A DNA stretch of 25,534 nt from Phycisphaerae bacterium. Its GTDB lineage: Bacteria; Planctomycetota; Phycisphaerae; Tepidisphaerales; Tepidisphaeraceae. Location: contig JAUJNJ010000074.1 in assembly GCA_030448225.1 (NCBI GenBank), positions 1 to 25,534 of the forward strand, written 5' to 3'. Both the position numbers and the translations under genes were made by a program. The notes beneath the pieces are model-generated. The model was not told the DNA's origin. It was given only the letters and a program-made list of their open reading frames with translations, and did not search any database. Of this stretch, positions 7,544 through 16,132 are shown piece by piece. Numbering within the stretch: the stretch's first letter is position 1; every line of letters begins with the position of its first letter.

Positions 7544-7999
7544 ATGGCGAAGAACCTTTCCCAACTCGGCCGGCAGTCGGCGCTGAGCGACGCGCAGATC
7601 GAGCAGCCCGGGTCGATTCTCGAGAGCTTCCGCAACCCGAGGCCGGAGCGGGACTACCAGATTCAGTTCGTGTTCCCGGAGTTCACGAGCGTCTGTCCGG
7701 TCACCGGCCAGCCGGATTTCGCCACGATCACGATCCGTTATGTTCCGGACGAGCGCTGCGTCGAGATGAAGAGCCTGAAGCTCTACTTCTACGCGTACCG
7801 CAACAAGGGCATCTTCTACGAGGGCGTGGTGAACACCATCCTCGACGACCTGATCGACCTGCTCGCCCCGCGGCGGATGACCGTGATCGGCGAGTTCGCC
7901 GTCCGCGGCGGAACGGCCGGCACGATCACCGCGGAGCACGACGCGTCCGCCAGTGGGGCGAGCCCCGGAAAGAACGGGACGCGCCGGAAAAAGAACTAA
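7544..7999 (+). CDS. queF: NADPH-dependent 7-cyano-7-deazaguanine (preQ0) reductase
   Basis: It reduces the nitrile of preQ0 to preQ1, a four-electron step in making queuosine for tRNA wobble position 34. The 151-residue length matches the unimodular YkvM-type subfamily. The catalytic cysteine is C51 in FTSVCPVTGQPDF, with the proton donor D58 seven residues later, and the QueF signature EMKSLKLYFYAYRN follows, binding NADPH. The C-terminal 20 residues (SASGASPGKNGTRRKKN) are a basic, probably disordered tail. The ATG at 7544 has only a distant GGAAG upstream. No other queuosine gene is in the window, so precursor genes must be elsewhere or the substrate is salvaged. Confidence 0.93.
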   Translation: MAKNLSQLGRQSALSDAQIEQPGSILESFRNPRPERDYQIQFVFPEFTSVCPVTGQPDFATITIRYVPDERCVEMKSLKLYFYAYRNKGIFYEGVVNTILDDLIDLLAPRRMTVIGEFAVRGGTAGTITAEHDASASGASPGKNGTRRKKN

Positions 8000-8030
8000 G
8001 GACGTGCCCGCTCGACCGTCATAAAAGTAT

Positions 8031-8163
8031 GGCGGCTTTGCAATGGGATGGTACCCGCCTGCAACGGTAGAGGCGGCGGGGCGTACCCAAAATGTAGTGG
8101 TGCGAGGCTGGTGACGAGCGTAACATGCGCTCACAGCCGCACCCGCCGTCCGGGGCGACGGTG
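8031..8163 (+). ncRNA. Structured, possibly switching 5' leader upstream of sppA
   Basis: The 190-base gap between queF and sppA folds into consecutive hairpins. The first is GGTAC-CCGCCT (8050-8060) with AGGCGG (8071-8076) and GTACC (8083-8087). The second, 8099-8143, pairs GGTGC/GCACC, GGCTG/CAGCC and GAGCG/CGCTC. The third is CCGTC/GACGG (8146-8161). CCGCC of the first hairpin could instead pair with an upstream GGCGG at 8031-8035, and the third stem can extend only by breaking the second. That layout would suit a leader that controls sppA or an independent RNA. It does not match any riboswitch consensus I know. Confidence 0.35.
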
Positions 8164-8188
8164 AGACCGACCTGCCCCAGTAGCAATC

Positions 8189-9379
8189 ATGATCCCACAA
8201 CCGCCACCAGGCCAAGGACCCGTCGACCCGCGCGGCGCGTTCGCCCCGCCGAGCCCGCCGCAGGGCGGCTTCGGGTCGCCGCCGTTCCCCGGGCCGATGA
8301 TGTCGAGCTACCCCGGTCCCGGGATGATGCCGCCCGCCGGCCCGCCGGCGATGCCGCCGCCGCCGGGCTACATGATGTCGTTCCCGCCGCTCCCGCCCGC
8401 GCCCCCGCGTCGCGGCGGGGCGGGCCGCGCGATCCTGCTGACGCTCCTGATCGTCGGGCTGTGCCTCTCGCTCCTCGTCAACCTTGCGCTGATGGCCGGC
8501 GGCGCGGTGGGCGGCGCGGGCGACCAGGCGACGGTCCAGGACGGCGCGCGCGACCAGCAGATTGCCGTCATCCCGCTTCGAGGCATCATCGAGGGGAACG
8601 CCGCCGTCCGGTTCGACCAGTACGCCGACCGCATTGAGGCCGACCCGAACGTGAAGGCGCTCGTCGTCGAGATTGACTCGCCCGGCGGGACGGTCACCGC
8701 GTCGGACGAGATCTACGAGCGACTCCGCCGGCTCAAGGCCAACCGCCCGATGCCGGTCGTCGTGACGATGGGGTCGCTCGCCACGAGTGGCGGGTACTTC
8801 ACGGCGTGCGGCGCGGACTACATCTTCGCGCAGAAGACGACGATGACCGGGAACATCGGCGTCCTCATGCCGCGGTTCAACTTCAACAAGCTCATGGAGA
8901 AGTACGGCGTCGAGGAGACGACGATCGTCTCCAGCGGCGCGACGTTCAAGAACGCCGGGTCGAGCTACGGCAAGGAGACGCCGGAGGAGCGCCGGTACCT
9001 CCAGGAACTGATCGACACCGCGTTCGGTCGGTTCAAGGAGGTCGTGGTCCAGGGCCGCGGCGCGAAACTGAAGGCCAACATCGACGACATCGCCAACGGC
9101 AAGGTCTACACCGCCAAGGAAGCCGCAAAGCTCGGCCTGATCGACCAGGAAGGGTACGCCGACGACGCCTACCGCCACGCGGCCAGCGCGGCGGGCCTCG
9201 GCAAGCCGATGGTGGTGCGGTACGAGACGCCGCCGACGTTCATGGAACGGCTGATGTCGAAATCGACGGCGGGCGACGCGGCGTCGGCTTCGGCCGGCGG
9301 CGTGACGATCAACGTCGACGCCAAGCTGATCGAGCAACTGAGCACGCCCCGCCTTCTGTACCTGTGGCGGGGCCAGTAG
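8189..9379 (+). CDS. sppA: SppA-type signal peptide peptidase (S49 family) with proline-rich cytosolic tail
   Basis: This 396-residue membrane-bound serine/lysine protease would cut leftover signal peptides in the membrane. Residues 1-75 are an unusual Pro/Gly/Met-rich extension, residues about 81-108 form one membrane anchor, and the S49 peptidase domain follows. The nucleophile is S200 in SLATSGGYFTACGAD; the general base is K254 in SSGATFKNAGSSYG, 54 residues on, as in Bacillus SppA (52). IDSPGGTVTASDEIY is the family oxyanion/strand motif. The length fits the single-domain octameric type, not the 67 kDa E. coli type. The ATG at 8189 has no obvious Shine-Dalgarno sequence, and the upstream leader is highly structured, so translation may be controlled there. 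Confidence 0.9.
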   Translation: MIPQPPPGQGPVDPRGAFAPPSPPQGGFGSPPFPGPMMSSYPGPGMMPPAGPPAMPPPPGYMMSFPPLPPAPPRRGGAGRAILLTLLIVGLCLSLLVNLALMAGGAVGGAGDQATVQDGARDQQIAVIPLRGIIEGNAAVRFDQYADRIEADPNVKALVVEIDSPGGTVTASDEIYERLRRLKANRPMPVVVTMGSLATSGGYFTACGADYIFAQKTTMTGNIGVLMPRFNFNKLMEKYGVEETTIVSSGATFKNAGSSYGKETPEERRYLQELIDTAFGRFKEVVVQGRGAKLKANIDDIANGKVYTAKEAAKLGLIDQEGYADDAYRHAASAAGLGKPMVVRYETPPTFMERLMSKSTAGDAASASAGGVTINVDAKLIEQLSTPRLLYLWRGQ

Positions 9380-9506
9380 CGATTTCCGTGGGCGGGGGCA
9401 CTCGCAGGCCGACCGCTCGCCACCCGGCGCCCCCGCACCCGTGAGGCCACCGGCCCATCCCTCCGATGATCGCCCCTGGGCCGGGCAGCGAGAGAGGGTC
9501 CATTCG

Positions 9507-11943
9507 ATGACGAGTCCCCGTAGCAACCGCCGCCTCCGAGCGGCGGTCGTCGCCCTGTCCGCCTGCCTCGCCCTCCTCGCGACCGCCGCGCGCCCGGCGC
9601 GGGCGGCTACGGTGCCCCAGGTCAACGACGCGCTGAAGCGGGCCGTCAAGTACCTCTACACGATCCAGGGCGCCGACGGCAGTTGGGAATACTTGCCCAG
9701 GCCCGACCCGGCCGCCGGCAACGCCGACGTGCGCGGGAAGCAGGGGGGCGGCCTCACCGCGATGGCGACCTACGCGCTCCTCGCCGCCGGCGAGCGGCCG
9801 CAGGACGCGCGGGTCGCCAAGGCGATCGACTGGCTGCTCACGAAGTCCGACCCGATGATCGGGCACTACGCGATCGGGATGCGCACGCAGGTCTGGACGT
9901 TCCTGCCGGTCAACCACCCGCAGCGAGCCCTGATCCGCAAGGCGGTCCTCCGCGACCGCGACATGCTGCTCGCCGGCGTCCACAAGAACCCCAAGGACCG
10001 CAACTTCGGCTTTTACCCCTACTACCAGAAGCTCGCGAACCAGTACGACCGGAGCGTCAGCCAGTACGGCGTCCTGGGCATGTGGGCCGTCGAACAGGCA
10101 CTGGCCGACGTCCCCCGCGAGTACTGGGCGACGCAGGACAAGGTCTGGAAGAAGTCGCAGCAGGCCGACGGCGGGTGGAACTACCACGACGGCACGGGCA
10201 TGTCGACGCCGAACATGACCGCCGCCGGCGTCGCCACGCTCTTCATCACCGCCGACTACCTGCTCGACGTCACCGGCCCGTGCAAGGGCAACGCGTACAA
10301 CCAGAACTTGGAGATGGCGCTGGCTTGGATGGACCGCAACGTCCCCGGCATGCTCAAGGGCAACTACTACGGCATGTACGGCGTCGAGCGGATCGGCGTC
10401 GCCAGCGGTCGCAAGTATTTCGGCAAGACCGACTGGTACGCCGTCGGCTCCGACTTCCTCGTCAAGGCGCAAGCCAAGGACGGCGCCTGGGGCGGCGAGG
10501 ACGGCAACCACAACGCCAAGAAGATCCCGGACACCTGCTTCGCGATCTACTTCCTGACGCGGGGCCGCGCGCCGGTGGTGATGAACAAGCTCCAGTGGAA
10601 GTCCGTCACGAGCGAGGGCCTGGAGTCGGGCTGGAACCAGCGGCACCGCGACCTGGCCAACTTCACGAAGTGGATGGGCAAGAACCTCGACGGCCGGTAC
10701 GTCAACTGGCAGGTCGTGACCCTCAAGGGCAACGTCGAGGACCTGCACGACTCGCCGATCCTCTACCTCGCCGGGAGCGAGGCGCTGGCGTTCTCGAAAG
10801 AGGACGTGGCGAAGCTGAAGCAGTTCGTGCAGGAGGGCGGCCTGATCGTCGGCAACGTCGACTGCGGCAAGCAGCAGTTCGCCAAGGGGTTCAAGCAGCT
10901 CGGCAAGGAGATCCTGCCGGGCGCTGAGTTCCGCGACCTGCCGGCCAACCATGTGATCTTCACCGGCCAGCAGTTCAACGCGACGAAGTGGAAGACCAAG
11001 CCGAAGCTCGAGGGGCTGAGCAACGGCGTGCGCGAGCTGATGATCCTCATCCCCGTCGCCGACCCCGCCAAGGCGTGGCAGGCGCGGGCCGACCGCAATC
11101 GGGAGGAGCTGTTCCAGCTCGGTGCCAACCTCGCGCTGTACGCCAGCGGCGGCAGCAACCTCCGATACCGCGGCGAGTCGCACATCGTCCGCGACAACGG
11201 CAAGCCCGCCCCGACCCGCAAGATCCGCGTCGCCCGCGTGACCCACGGCGGCGGGAACGCCGACCCGGAGCCGGGCGGCTGGCGGCGGTTGGCGATCGTG
11301 ATGAAGAACGCGAACATCGCGACGCTCACCGATTTCGACAAGCCGGTCGAGCTCGGCACGGGCAAGCTCGCCGGCCACAACGTCGCCCACCTGACCGGGA
11401 CGGCGGCGTTCACGCTCACCGCGCGCAGCGCAGGAACTGAAGGATTTCGTCACGGCCGGCGGCACGATCGTGGTCGACGCGGCGGGCTTCGCGGGCAAGG
11501 ACTTCGTCGACGCGGCCAAGGCCGAGCTCATCGCGATCTTCGGCGACGCCGCGAAGAAGGGTCTGGCGGACGGCGCCCCGCTCCCGGTCACCCACAAGGT
11601 GTACGCCGTGCCGAAGCTCGACACGTTCGCGTACCGCACCTACGCGCGGAACAAAGTCATCGGTCGGTCGAAAGCGCCGCGCCTCAAGGGCGTCGACGTC
11701 AACGGGCGGACCGCCATCTTCCTGAGCGAGGAAGACCTCAGCGCCGGCCTCGTCGGTCACAGCATCGACGGCATCGTCGGCTACGACACCGAGACGGCGA
11801 CCGCGATCATGCGAAACGTCCTGAACTTCGGCGGCGGCGGCACCCCGGTCCGCGGCAACATCGCCCCCACGACCGCCCCGACCACCGCCCCCACGAAGCC
11901 CCCGGCGGCCACGCCGCCCGCCCCGGCGGCCGCGACGAAGTAA
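9507..11943 (+). CDS. Exported squalene-cyclase-like/DUF4159 protein (one frameshift in this sequence)
   Basis: The ATG at 9507 has AGAGAGGG (9491-9498) upstream and opens a Sec signal peptide (MTSPRSNRRLRAAVVALSAC, cleavage likely after ARPARA). Residues about 35-350 form an alpha-barrel repeat region of the prenyltransferase/squalene-oxidase type with QW-like repeats GADGSWEY, QADGGWNYHDG and AKDGAWGGEDG. Residues about 392-560 match DUF4159: SPILYLAGSEALAFSKEDVAK, then FVQEGGLIVGNVDCGKQQF. A second similar module follows after a linker (LTGTAAFTL, then ELKDFVTAGGTIVVDAAGFAG). The frame changes near 11,425-11,432; the rest continues to TAA 11,943 and ends in a Thr/Ala/Pro-rich tail. The total would be about 812 residues. 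The catalytic Asp motif of true cyclases is not apparent, so it is likely not a terpene cyclase. Function unknown; periplasmic. Confidence 0.8.
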
Positions 11944-12127
11944 CGCCACTGACGGCTCGCCAATGAGATGACCCCGTGTCGATCGGGCCGCGGGGGCACG
12001 CGTTAAGGTTTGTTCGAAACGTTCGGGGAGCGGGCACTTCGCAGGCCCCCGCGCGAACCCGCCGTCTTGCAAACGTACGCACGCCGGCCGGCTCAGGCTC
12101 CCCCCGTGCGGCGTCCGGAAATGAAAT

Positions 12128-12160
12128 ACGGCCGGCGCGCTCCTAGCGCGCCGGCCGTTT
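12128..12160. terminator. Bidirectional hairpin terminator between convergent genes
   Basis: A perfect 13-pair stem (ACGGCCGGCGCGC with GCGCGCCGGCCGT, loop TCCTA) is followed by TTTG on + and by ATTTC on -. It is the main content of the 310-base gap 11,944-12,253, where the DUF4159 gene and the HAD gene converge; nothing else coding is seen there. Confidence 0.7.
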
Positions 12161-12253
12161 GAGCCTGCGAATCCTTTCGCACCTTCCGTAGGTCGTGATC
12201 GGGCCGTCCCGCGCCCGGTGCCGCCGGCGGGGCGATGTGCCCCGCGACGGCGT

Positions 12254-13153
12254 CTAGCTTGATCTGCGCTCGTCCAGCGGCGCGACCTCGTGCGTCTCGA
12301 CCAGTTCCTCGAGGAACCGGGCGAGCCCGTCGTCGGCGTTCGTGCCGATCACGCGGTTGGCGACGGCCATCACCTCGGGCCTCGCGTTGCCCATCGCGAC
12401 GCCGAGGCCGGCGTGGCGGATCATCGGCAGGTCGTTCAGGTCGTCGCCGATCGCGACGATCTCGCTCGCCGCAATGTCGTGCCGCCGGGCCACGTGCAGC
12501 AGGCCTTCCCACTTGTTGACGGCCGGGTCGAACACTTCCAGCACCTCGACCCCGTACGCCGGCACGAACAGGCTGTGGCACATGATCTCGCCGCCGTAGC
12601 GGGATTCGAGTTCCCGCTTCATCGCCTGCGTCTGCTCCGGCGGGGCGACGATGCCGACGCGGACCGTGTGGTCGTGCGGGTGTTGCCCCAGCGTCCGCAC
12701 GCGCGACACGTCGGCCGCCGTCACCGCCATCCACTTCGCCGTCGCGTCGTTGAGCGGGACGTCGCCGCTGATCAGGTAATCGACGCCGGCGGTGCCGGTG
12801 TCCTGCAGCGCCAGCGCCGCTTGGCCGTTGGCCTCGAAGTAGCCGCAGATCTCGGCGGCGAGTTGCGGCCGCATCATCGTGCGGTGGAGCGTCATCCGCT
12901 GCTTCGTGTCGACGACCATCGCGCCGCCGACGAAGACGGCGGTGTCGTAGTGCTCCACCGCCTCGAGCACGGTGCGGCTCTCGGTCCAGTTGCGCCCCGT
13001 GGCGAAGCAGACGAGCAGCCCCGCCGACAGGCACCGGTGGATCGCCGCCTTTGCCCGAGGCGTGACCTCGCCGAACGGCGACAGCAGCGTGCCGTCGAGG
13101 TCGATCGCGATCATCCGGTACTTGCCGGCTCGTTGTGCTCCGTCGGTCACCAT
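12254..13153 (-). CDS. Cof-type HAD-IIB family phosphatase
   Basis: This cytoplasmic hydrolase of 299 residues probably dephosphorylates sugar phosphates, nucleotides or flavin intermediates. HAD motif I is IAIDLDGTLL (nucleophile D18, acid D20), motif II lies at CFATGRN, the motif III lysine is in VNKWEGLLHV, and motif IV is IGDDLNDLPMI. The long C2 cap between motifs II and III marks the Cof/IIB subclass. I chose the start at 13,153 (MVTDGAQRAGKYRM); a start 13 codons later at MIAIDLDG is also possible. It is downstream of the antiporter gene on the same strand, but a 136-base gap with a long hairpin separates them, so it may have its own promoter. The exact substrate cannot be told from sequence. 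Confidence 0.88.
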   Translation of the reverse strand: MVTDGAQRAGKYRMIAIDLDGTLLSPFGEVTPRAKAAIHRCLSAGLLVCFATGRNWTESRTVLEAVEHYDTAVFVGGAMVVDTKQRMTLHRTMMRPQLAAEICGYFEANGQAALALQDTGTAGVDYLISGDVPLNDATAKWMAVTAADVSRVRTLGQHPHDHTVRVGIVAPPEQTQAMKRELESRYGGEIMCHSLFVPAYGVEVLEVFDPAVNKWEGLLHVARRHDIAASEIVAIGDDLNDLPMIRHAGLGVAMGNARPEVMAVANRVIGTNADDGLARFLEELVETHEVAPLDERRSS

Positions 13154-13216
13154 CGATCTCGTATGAGTGCGAAAAGTAGCGTCTGCTTCGGCGATTGCAA
13201 CCAGTAAATGATTATT

Positions 13217-13270
13217 CGCGCGAGGGGCCACAACCGGTGGGGGCGAGTCTGCGACAGGCCCCCTCGCGCG
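13217..13270 (-). terminator. Long imperfect stem-loop after the antiporter gene
   Basis: CGCGCGAGGGGCC (13,217-13,229) pairs with GGCCCCCTCGCGCG (13,257-13,270) with one bulged base and a 27-base loop. On the minus strand it is followed by AATAATCATTT, which is only partly T-rich, so termination or attenuation between the antiporter and HAD genes is plausible, not certain. Confidence 0.4.
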
Positions 13271-13289
13271 GCCGCGGTCGTGCGGATCG

Positions 13290-15473
13290 TCACGCGTGGG
13301 AATGTTCGCCCGCCGCCGCGGGCGTTCGGCCCGGGTCGGCCGAGTATTCGCCGCCGGCGCCCGTGCCCGTGTCGCGCGGCAGCACCGGCTCCGCGCCGTG
13401 ACGCCGGACGATCAGCAGCGAGCTGGGGGAGCCCTCGGCGATGCGCTCGGGGCGGAAGCCGAAGAGGTGGGATTCCAAGCCCCACTCTTCGGAGACGCCG
13501 ACGACGACGAGGTCGTGGCCCTTCGCCTCACGCAGCACCGCCTCGACCGGCGAGGCATCTTCGACGATGCGGAAGTGGACCGGCAGCGGCTGGGACGGGT
13601 CCTTGAAGACGCGGTCGGTCGCGCCGCGGGCGTCCAGCCGGCCGCTCGCGCCGTCGCCCGGGTGGACGACGTGCAGGACCGTCACCTCGGCCTCGCTGTT
13701 GCGGCCGATGCGGTGCGCCAGCTCGATCGCCAGCCGGTCGTGCGTGCCGCCCATGTAGGGCACGAGGATCCGCCGGGCGCCGACGAACCCGCGGTCGACG
13801 AACACGCCGACGTTGGCATCGACGCCCGTGAGCACGCGGTGGACCGTGCCGCCGAGGATCGTCTTGCCGAAGACCGGCTTGTGGAACCCGATGAGCACGA
13901 GGTCGGCCTGCCGCTCGCGGGCGACGCGCGCCACGTCGGCGGCGACGTCGCGGCTGGTGAACGAGATCGGCTCGACGGGGATGCCGTGCTTCTCGGCGTG
14001 GCCCAGCAGCAGCCGGAGCGTCGGGTCCTGCTCGGGCCGGTCCGACACGCCGGTGCGGTACAGGTCGTGCTCGGTGGGGCGGCTCAGGTGCAGCGCGTAG
14101 ATCGAGCGGTCGGGCTCGTCGGCCCCGGTGACGGCGTCGGCCAGCTGAAGCAGCGGCCCGCCGCTGCGCGGGTCGGAGACGGGGATCACCACCGAGTAGC
14201 CGCGCTTGGGCTTCACGTCGTCGTGGCCGGCGTCCGCGTAGAGGCGGCGCGGGTAGACGAGCTGGAGCACGGGCGTGGTCAGGAACGTGGTGACGAGCGC
14301 CATCAGCACCATCATCGCGAAGACGGCGGGCGTGATCACGCCGAGCTCGCGGCCGATGTTGAGGATCACGAGCTCCATCAGCCCGCGCGTGTTCATCAGG
14401 ACGCCGATCGCCGACGACTCGCGCCACCCGATCCCGCACGCCCGCGCCGCCAGCGTGGAGCCGCCGAACTTCCCGAGGCAGGCGACGGCGATGATAAGCG
14501 CCGTGTCGCCGAGCAGCTCCGCGTTGTTCAGCAGGCCGATCTGCGTCTTGAGGCCGGTGTAGGCGAAGAAGATCGGCAGCAGGAGGACGACCGTGTAGTC
14601 CTCGAGCTTCTCGGAGATCATGCGGACGAACTGGCTCCCCTTGGGCATGATCGCGCCCATGAGGAACGCGCCGAACAGCGCGTGGATGCCAATCGCCTCG
14701 GTGACCCACGCCGACGCGAGCGTGAGCATCAGGATCACCGCGACCGTCCCCTGGCCGAGCCGCGTCTCGCGGTCGTAGCGGCCGAGGAACCGCCGCAGGA
14801 AGGGCCGCACGGCGAGGAACATCACCGCGACGTAGACGGCCGAGAGGATCGCGGTGAGCGTGGCGGGCCCGAACCCTTCCGCGCGGGCGAGGCCGACGAC
14901 GAACGCGAGCATGCACCAGGCCGTCACGTCGTCGACGGCCGCGCACGTGATCGTGATCGCGCCGACGTTCGTCTTGTGCAGGTTCCGTTCCGTGAGGATG
15001 CGCGCCAGGACGGGGAACGCGGTGATGCTCATCGCCGCGCCCATGAACAGCGCGACGGACGAGAACCGCATCTGCGGCGAGTCGTTGAAGAGGTTGCCGT
15101 ACAGGTACAGCGCCAAGCCGGCGCCCAGCAGGAACGGCGCGACGATGCTGACGTGGCTGATCACCACGGCGGCGTGGCCGCGGCGACTGAGGAGCTTGGG
15201 GTCGAGCTCCAGGCCGATCAGGAACAGAAAGAAGATCACGCCGATCTGGCTGAGCACCCCGAGTTGCGGGATGCTCGCCGGCGGGAAGATCGCCGCGTGC
15301 GCCGCCGGCGCGAGCAGCCCGAACAGGCTCGGGCCCAGCAGGATGCCGGCCACCATCTCGCCCATGACCTGGGGTTGATGGAAGCGGTTGAAGATCCACC
15401 CGGCGGCCCGACTCGCGATGAGGATCAGGCCGACCTGGGAGATCAGGAGCAGTACGGGGCTGTCAAAATGCAT
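13290..15473 (-). CDS. CPA2 family cation:proton antiporter with two C-terminal Usp domains
   Basis: This 727-residue inner-membrane exchanger swaps Na+ or K+ for protons. Residues 1 to about 405 hold roughly twelve hydrophobic segments of the Na_H_Exchanger type, with QVMGEMVAGILLGPSLFG near residue 35 and FFLFLIGLELDPKLL near 81. The ion-binding pair is D181-D182 in CAAVDDVTAWC, the double-aspartate form associated with electrogenic transport. Two universal stress protein-like modules follow: one from about residue 424 (GYSVVIPVSDPRSGGPL), the other from about 565 (RRILVPYMGGTHDRLAIELA, ending SSLLIVRR). They would bind nucleotide and tune transport. Its ATG overlaps the stop of the upstream gene by 11 bases and has no Shine-Dalgarno site, so translation is probably coupled. 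Confidence 0.9.
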   Translation of the reverse strand: MHFDSPVLLLISQVGLILIASRAAGWIFNRFHQPQVMGEMVAGILLGPSLFGLLAPAAHAAIFPPASIPQLGVLSQIGVIFFLFLIGLELDPKLLSRRGHAAVVISHVSIVAPFLLGAGLALYLYGNLFNDSPQMRFSSVALFMGAAMSITAFPVLARILTERNLHKTNVGAITITCAAVDDVTAWCMLAFVVGLARAEGFGPATLTAILSAVYVAVMFLAVRPFLRRFLGRYDRETRLGQGTVAVILMLTLASAWVTEAIGIHALFGAFLMGAIMPKGSQFVRMISEKLEDYTVVLLLPIFFAYTGLKTQIGLLNNAELLGDTALIIAVACLGKFGGSTLAARACGIGWRESSAIGVLMNTRGLMELVILNIGRELGVITPAVFAMMVLMALVTTFLTTPVLQLVYPRRLYADAGHDDVKPKRGYSVVIPVSDPRSGGPLLQLADAVTGADEPDRSIYALHLSRPTEHDLYRTGVSDRPEQDPTLRLLLGHAEKHGIPVEPISFTSRDVAADVARVARERQADLVLIGFHKPVFGKTILGGTVHRVLTGVDANVGVFVDRGFVGARRILVPYMGGTHDRLAIELAHRIGRNSEAEVTVLHVVHPGDGASGRLDARGATDRVFKDPSQPLPVHFRIVEDASPVEAVLREAKGHDLVVVGVSEEWGLESHLFGFRPERIAEGSPSSLLIVRRHGAEPVLPRDTGTGAGGEYSADPGRTPAAAGEHSHA

Positions 15474-16032
15474 TTTTGTCGCCGGGGGCCGTCGCCGGCG
15501 GGGTTCCGGTCGCGGTGAGGCCGCGCGCGACGCGCCCGGTCGTGGGCGACGTCGCGGCCGGCGCCGTGGGGGCGGCCGGCGCGTCGGCGACGCGCTCGGG
15601 GCTCCACGCGTCGAACTGCCAGTCGCGCCCGCGATAGTGGAGGCGCACCCGCAGGAGGCCCGGGTTCGGGCCCGATTGTGCGTGCACGTCCGCCGCGGCC
15701 CCCGTCAGGCGCACGCGCGTCGACCCGCCGCCCGGTTCGCCGGTGACCGCCGTCTCCTCCGCCAGCTTCAGGTCGATCGGCGCGCCGTCGTCGAAGCGGA
15801 GGCGGAAGTACCGGCCGGACTGCTCGACCGACAGGATCTCGCCCGGCACGCCGTCCGCGCCCTCGTCGGCGCCGAGCTCGGCGTCGGCGTCGTCGCGGAC
15901 CGGTTGCTCGATCTCCCAGTTGCCCGAGATGTCGTGCGGCGCCCGCAGCCCCGCGCCGGCGCGCAGGATGCCCCACAGCCCCAACACGAGGGCGGCGAAC
16001 ATGGCGACGTAGACGGTGCTGGCACGGCTCAT
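15463..16032 (-). CDS. Small membrane-anchored protein coupled to the antiporter gene
   Basis: I do not recognise a named family with confidence. The 189-residue product (start ATG at 16,032, MSRASTVYVAMF) has one N-terminal hydrophobic segment at about residues 7-24 and then APHDISGNWEIEQP, a motif reminiscent of lipocalin-like beta domains (DISGxW). The rest is strand-rich up to about residue 150 (GEILSVEQSGRYFRLRFDDG, LLRVRLHYRGRDWQFDAW), followed by an Ala/Pro/Thr-rich tail. It is probably anchored with the beta domain outside. Its TGA lies inside the first codons of the antiporter gene (11-base overlap), so the two are co-expressed and may form a complex. That partnership is inference from gene order. 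Confidence 0.7.
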   Translation of the reverse strand: MSRASTVYVAMFAALVLGLWGILRAGAGLRAPHDISGNWEIEQPVRDDADAELGADEGADGVPGEILSVEQSGRYFRLRFDDGAPIDLKLAEETAVTGEPGGGSTRVRLTGAAADVHAQSGPNPGLLRVRLHYRGRDWQFDAWSPERVADAPAAPTAPAATSPTTGRVARGLTATGTPPATAPGDKNAF

Positions 16033-16078
16033 CGGAAGTCGCGGGGTAGGGTAGCAGACGGTCCGGGAGCCGCAACCG

Positions 16079-16105
16079 TTGAAACGCGGCACCGCCCGCT
16101 ATAAT
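16079..16105 (+). promoter_or_regulatory. Promoter for the Nudix/rhomboid pair
   Basis: A perfect TATAAT (16,100-16,105) with TTGAAA (16,079-16,084) 15 bases upstream, in the 100-base gap between divergent genes. The spacing is short for sigma-70. The start codon is 27 bases past the -10 and has GAGG at 16,122-16,125. Confidence 0.5.
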
Positions 16106-16132
16106 CGCGCGCGGCTAACCCGAGGCTCACGA

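Noticed and set aside
9380..9506. Terminator after sppA formed by GCGGGGGC (9392-9399) and GCCCCCGC (9429-9436).
   Set aside because: The loop is 29 bases and no T-run follows, so the evidence is too thin for a feature.
11944..12127. Possible small gene or regulatory RNA in the gap after the DUF4159 gene.
   Set aside because: No start with a ribosome site and no coding-like composition; short pairings such as CCCCG/CGGGG are too weak to call.
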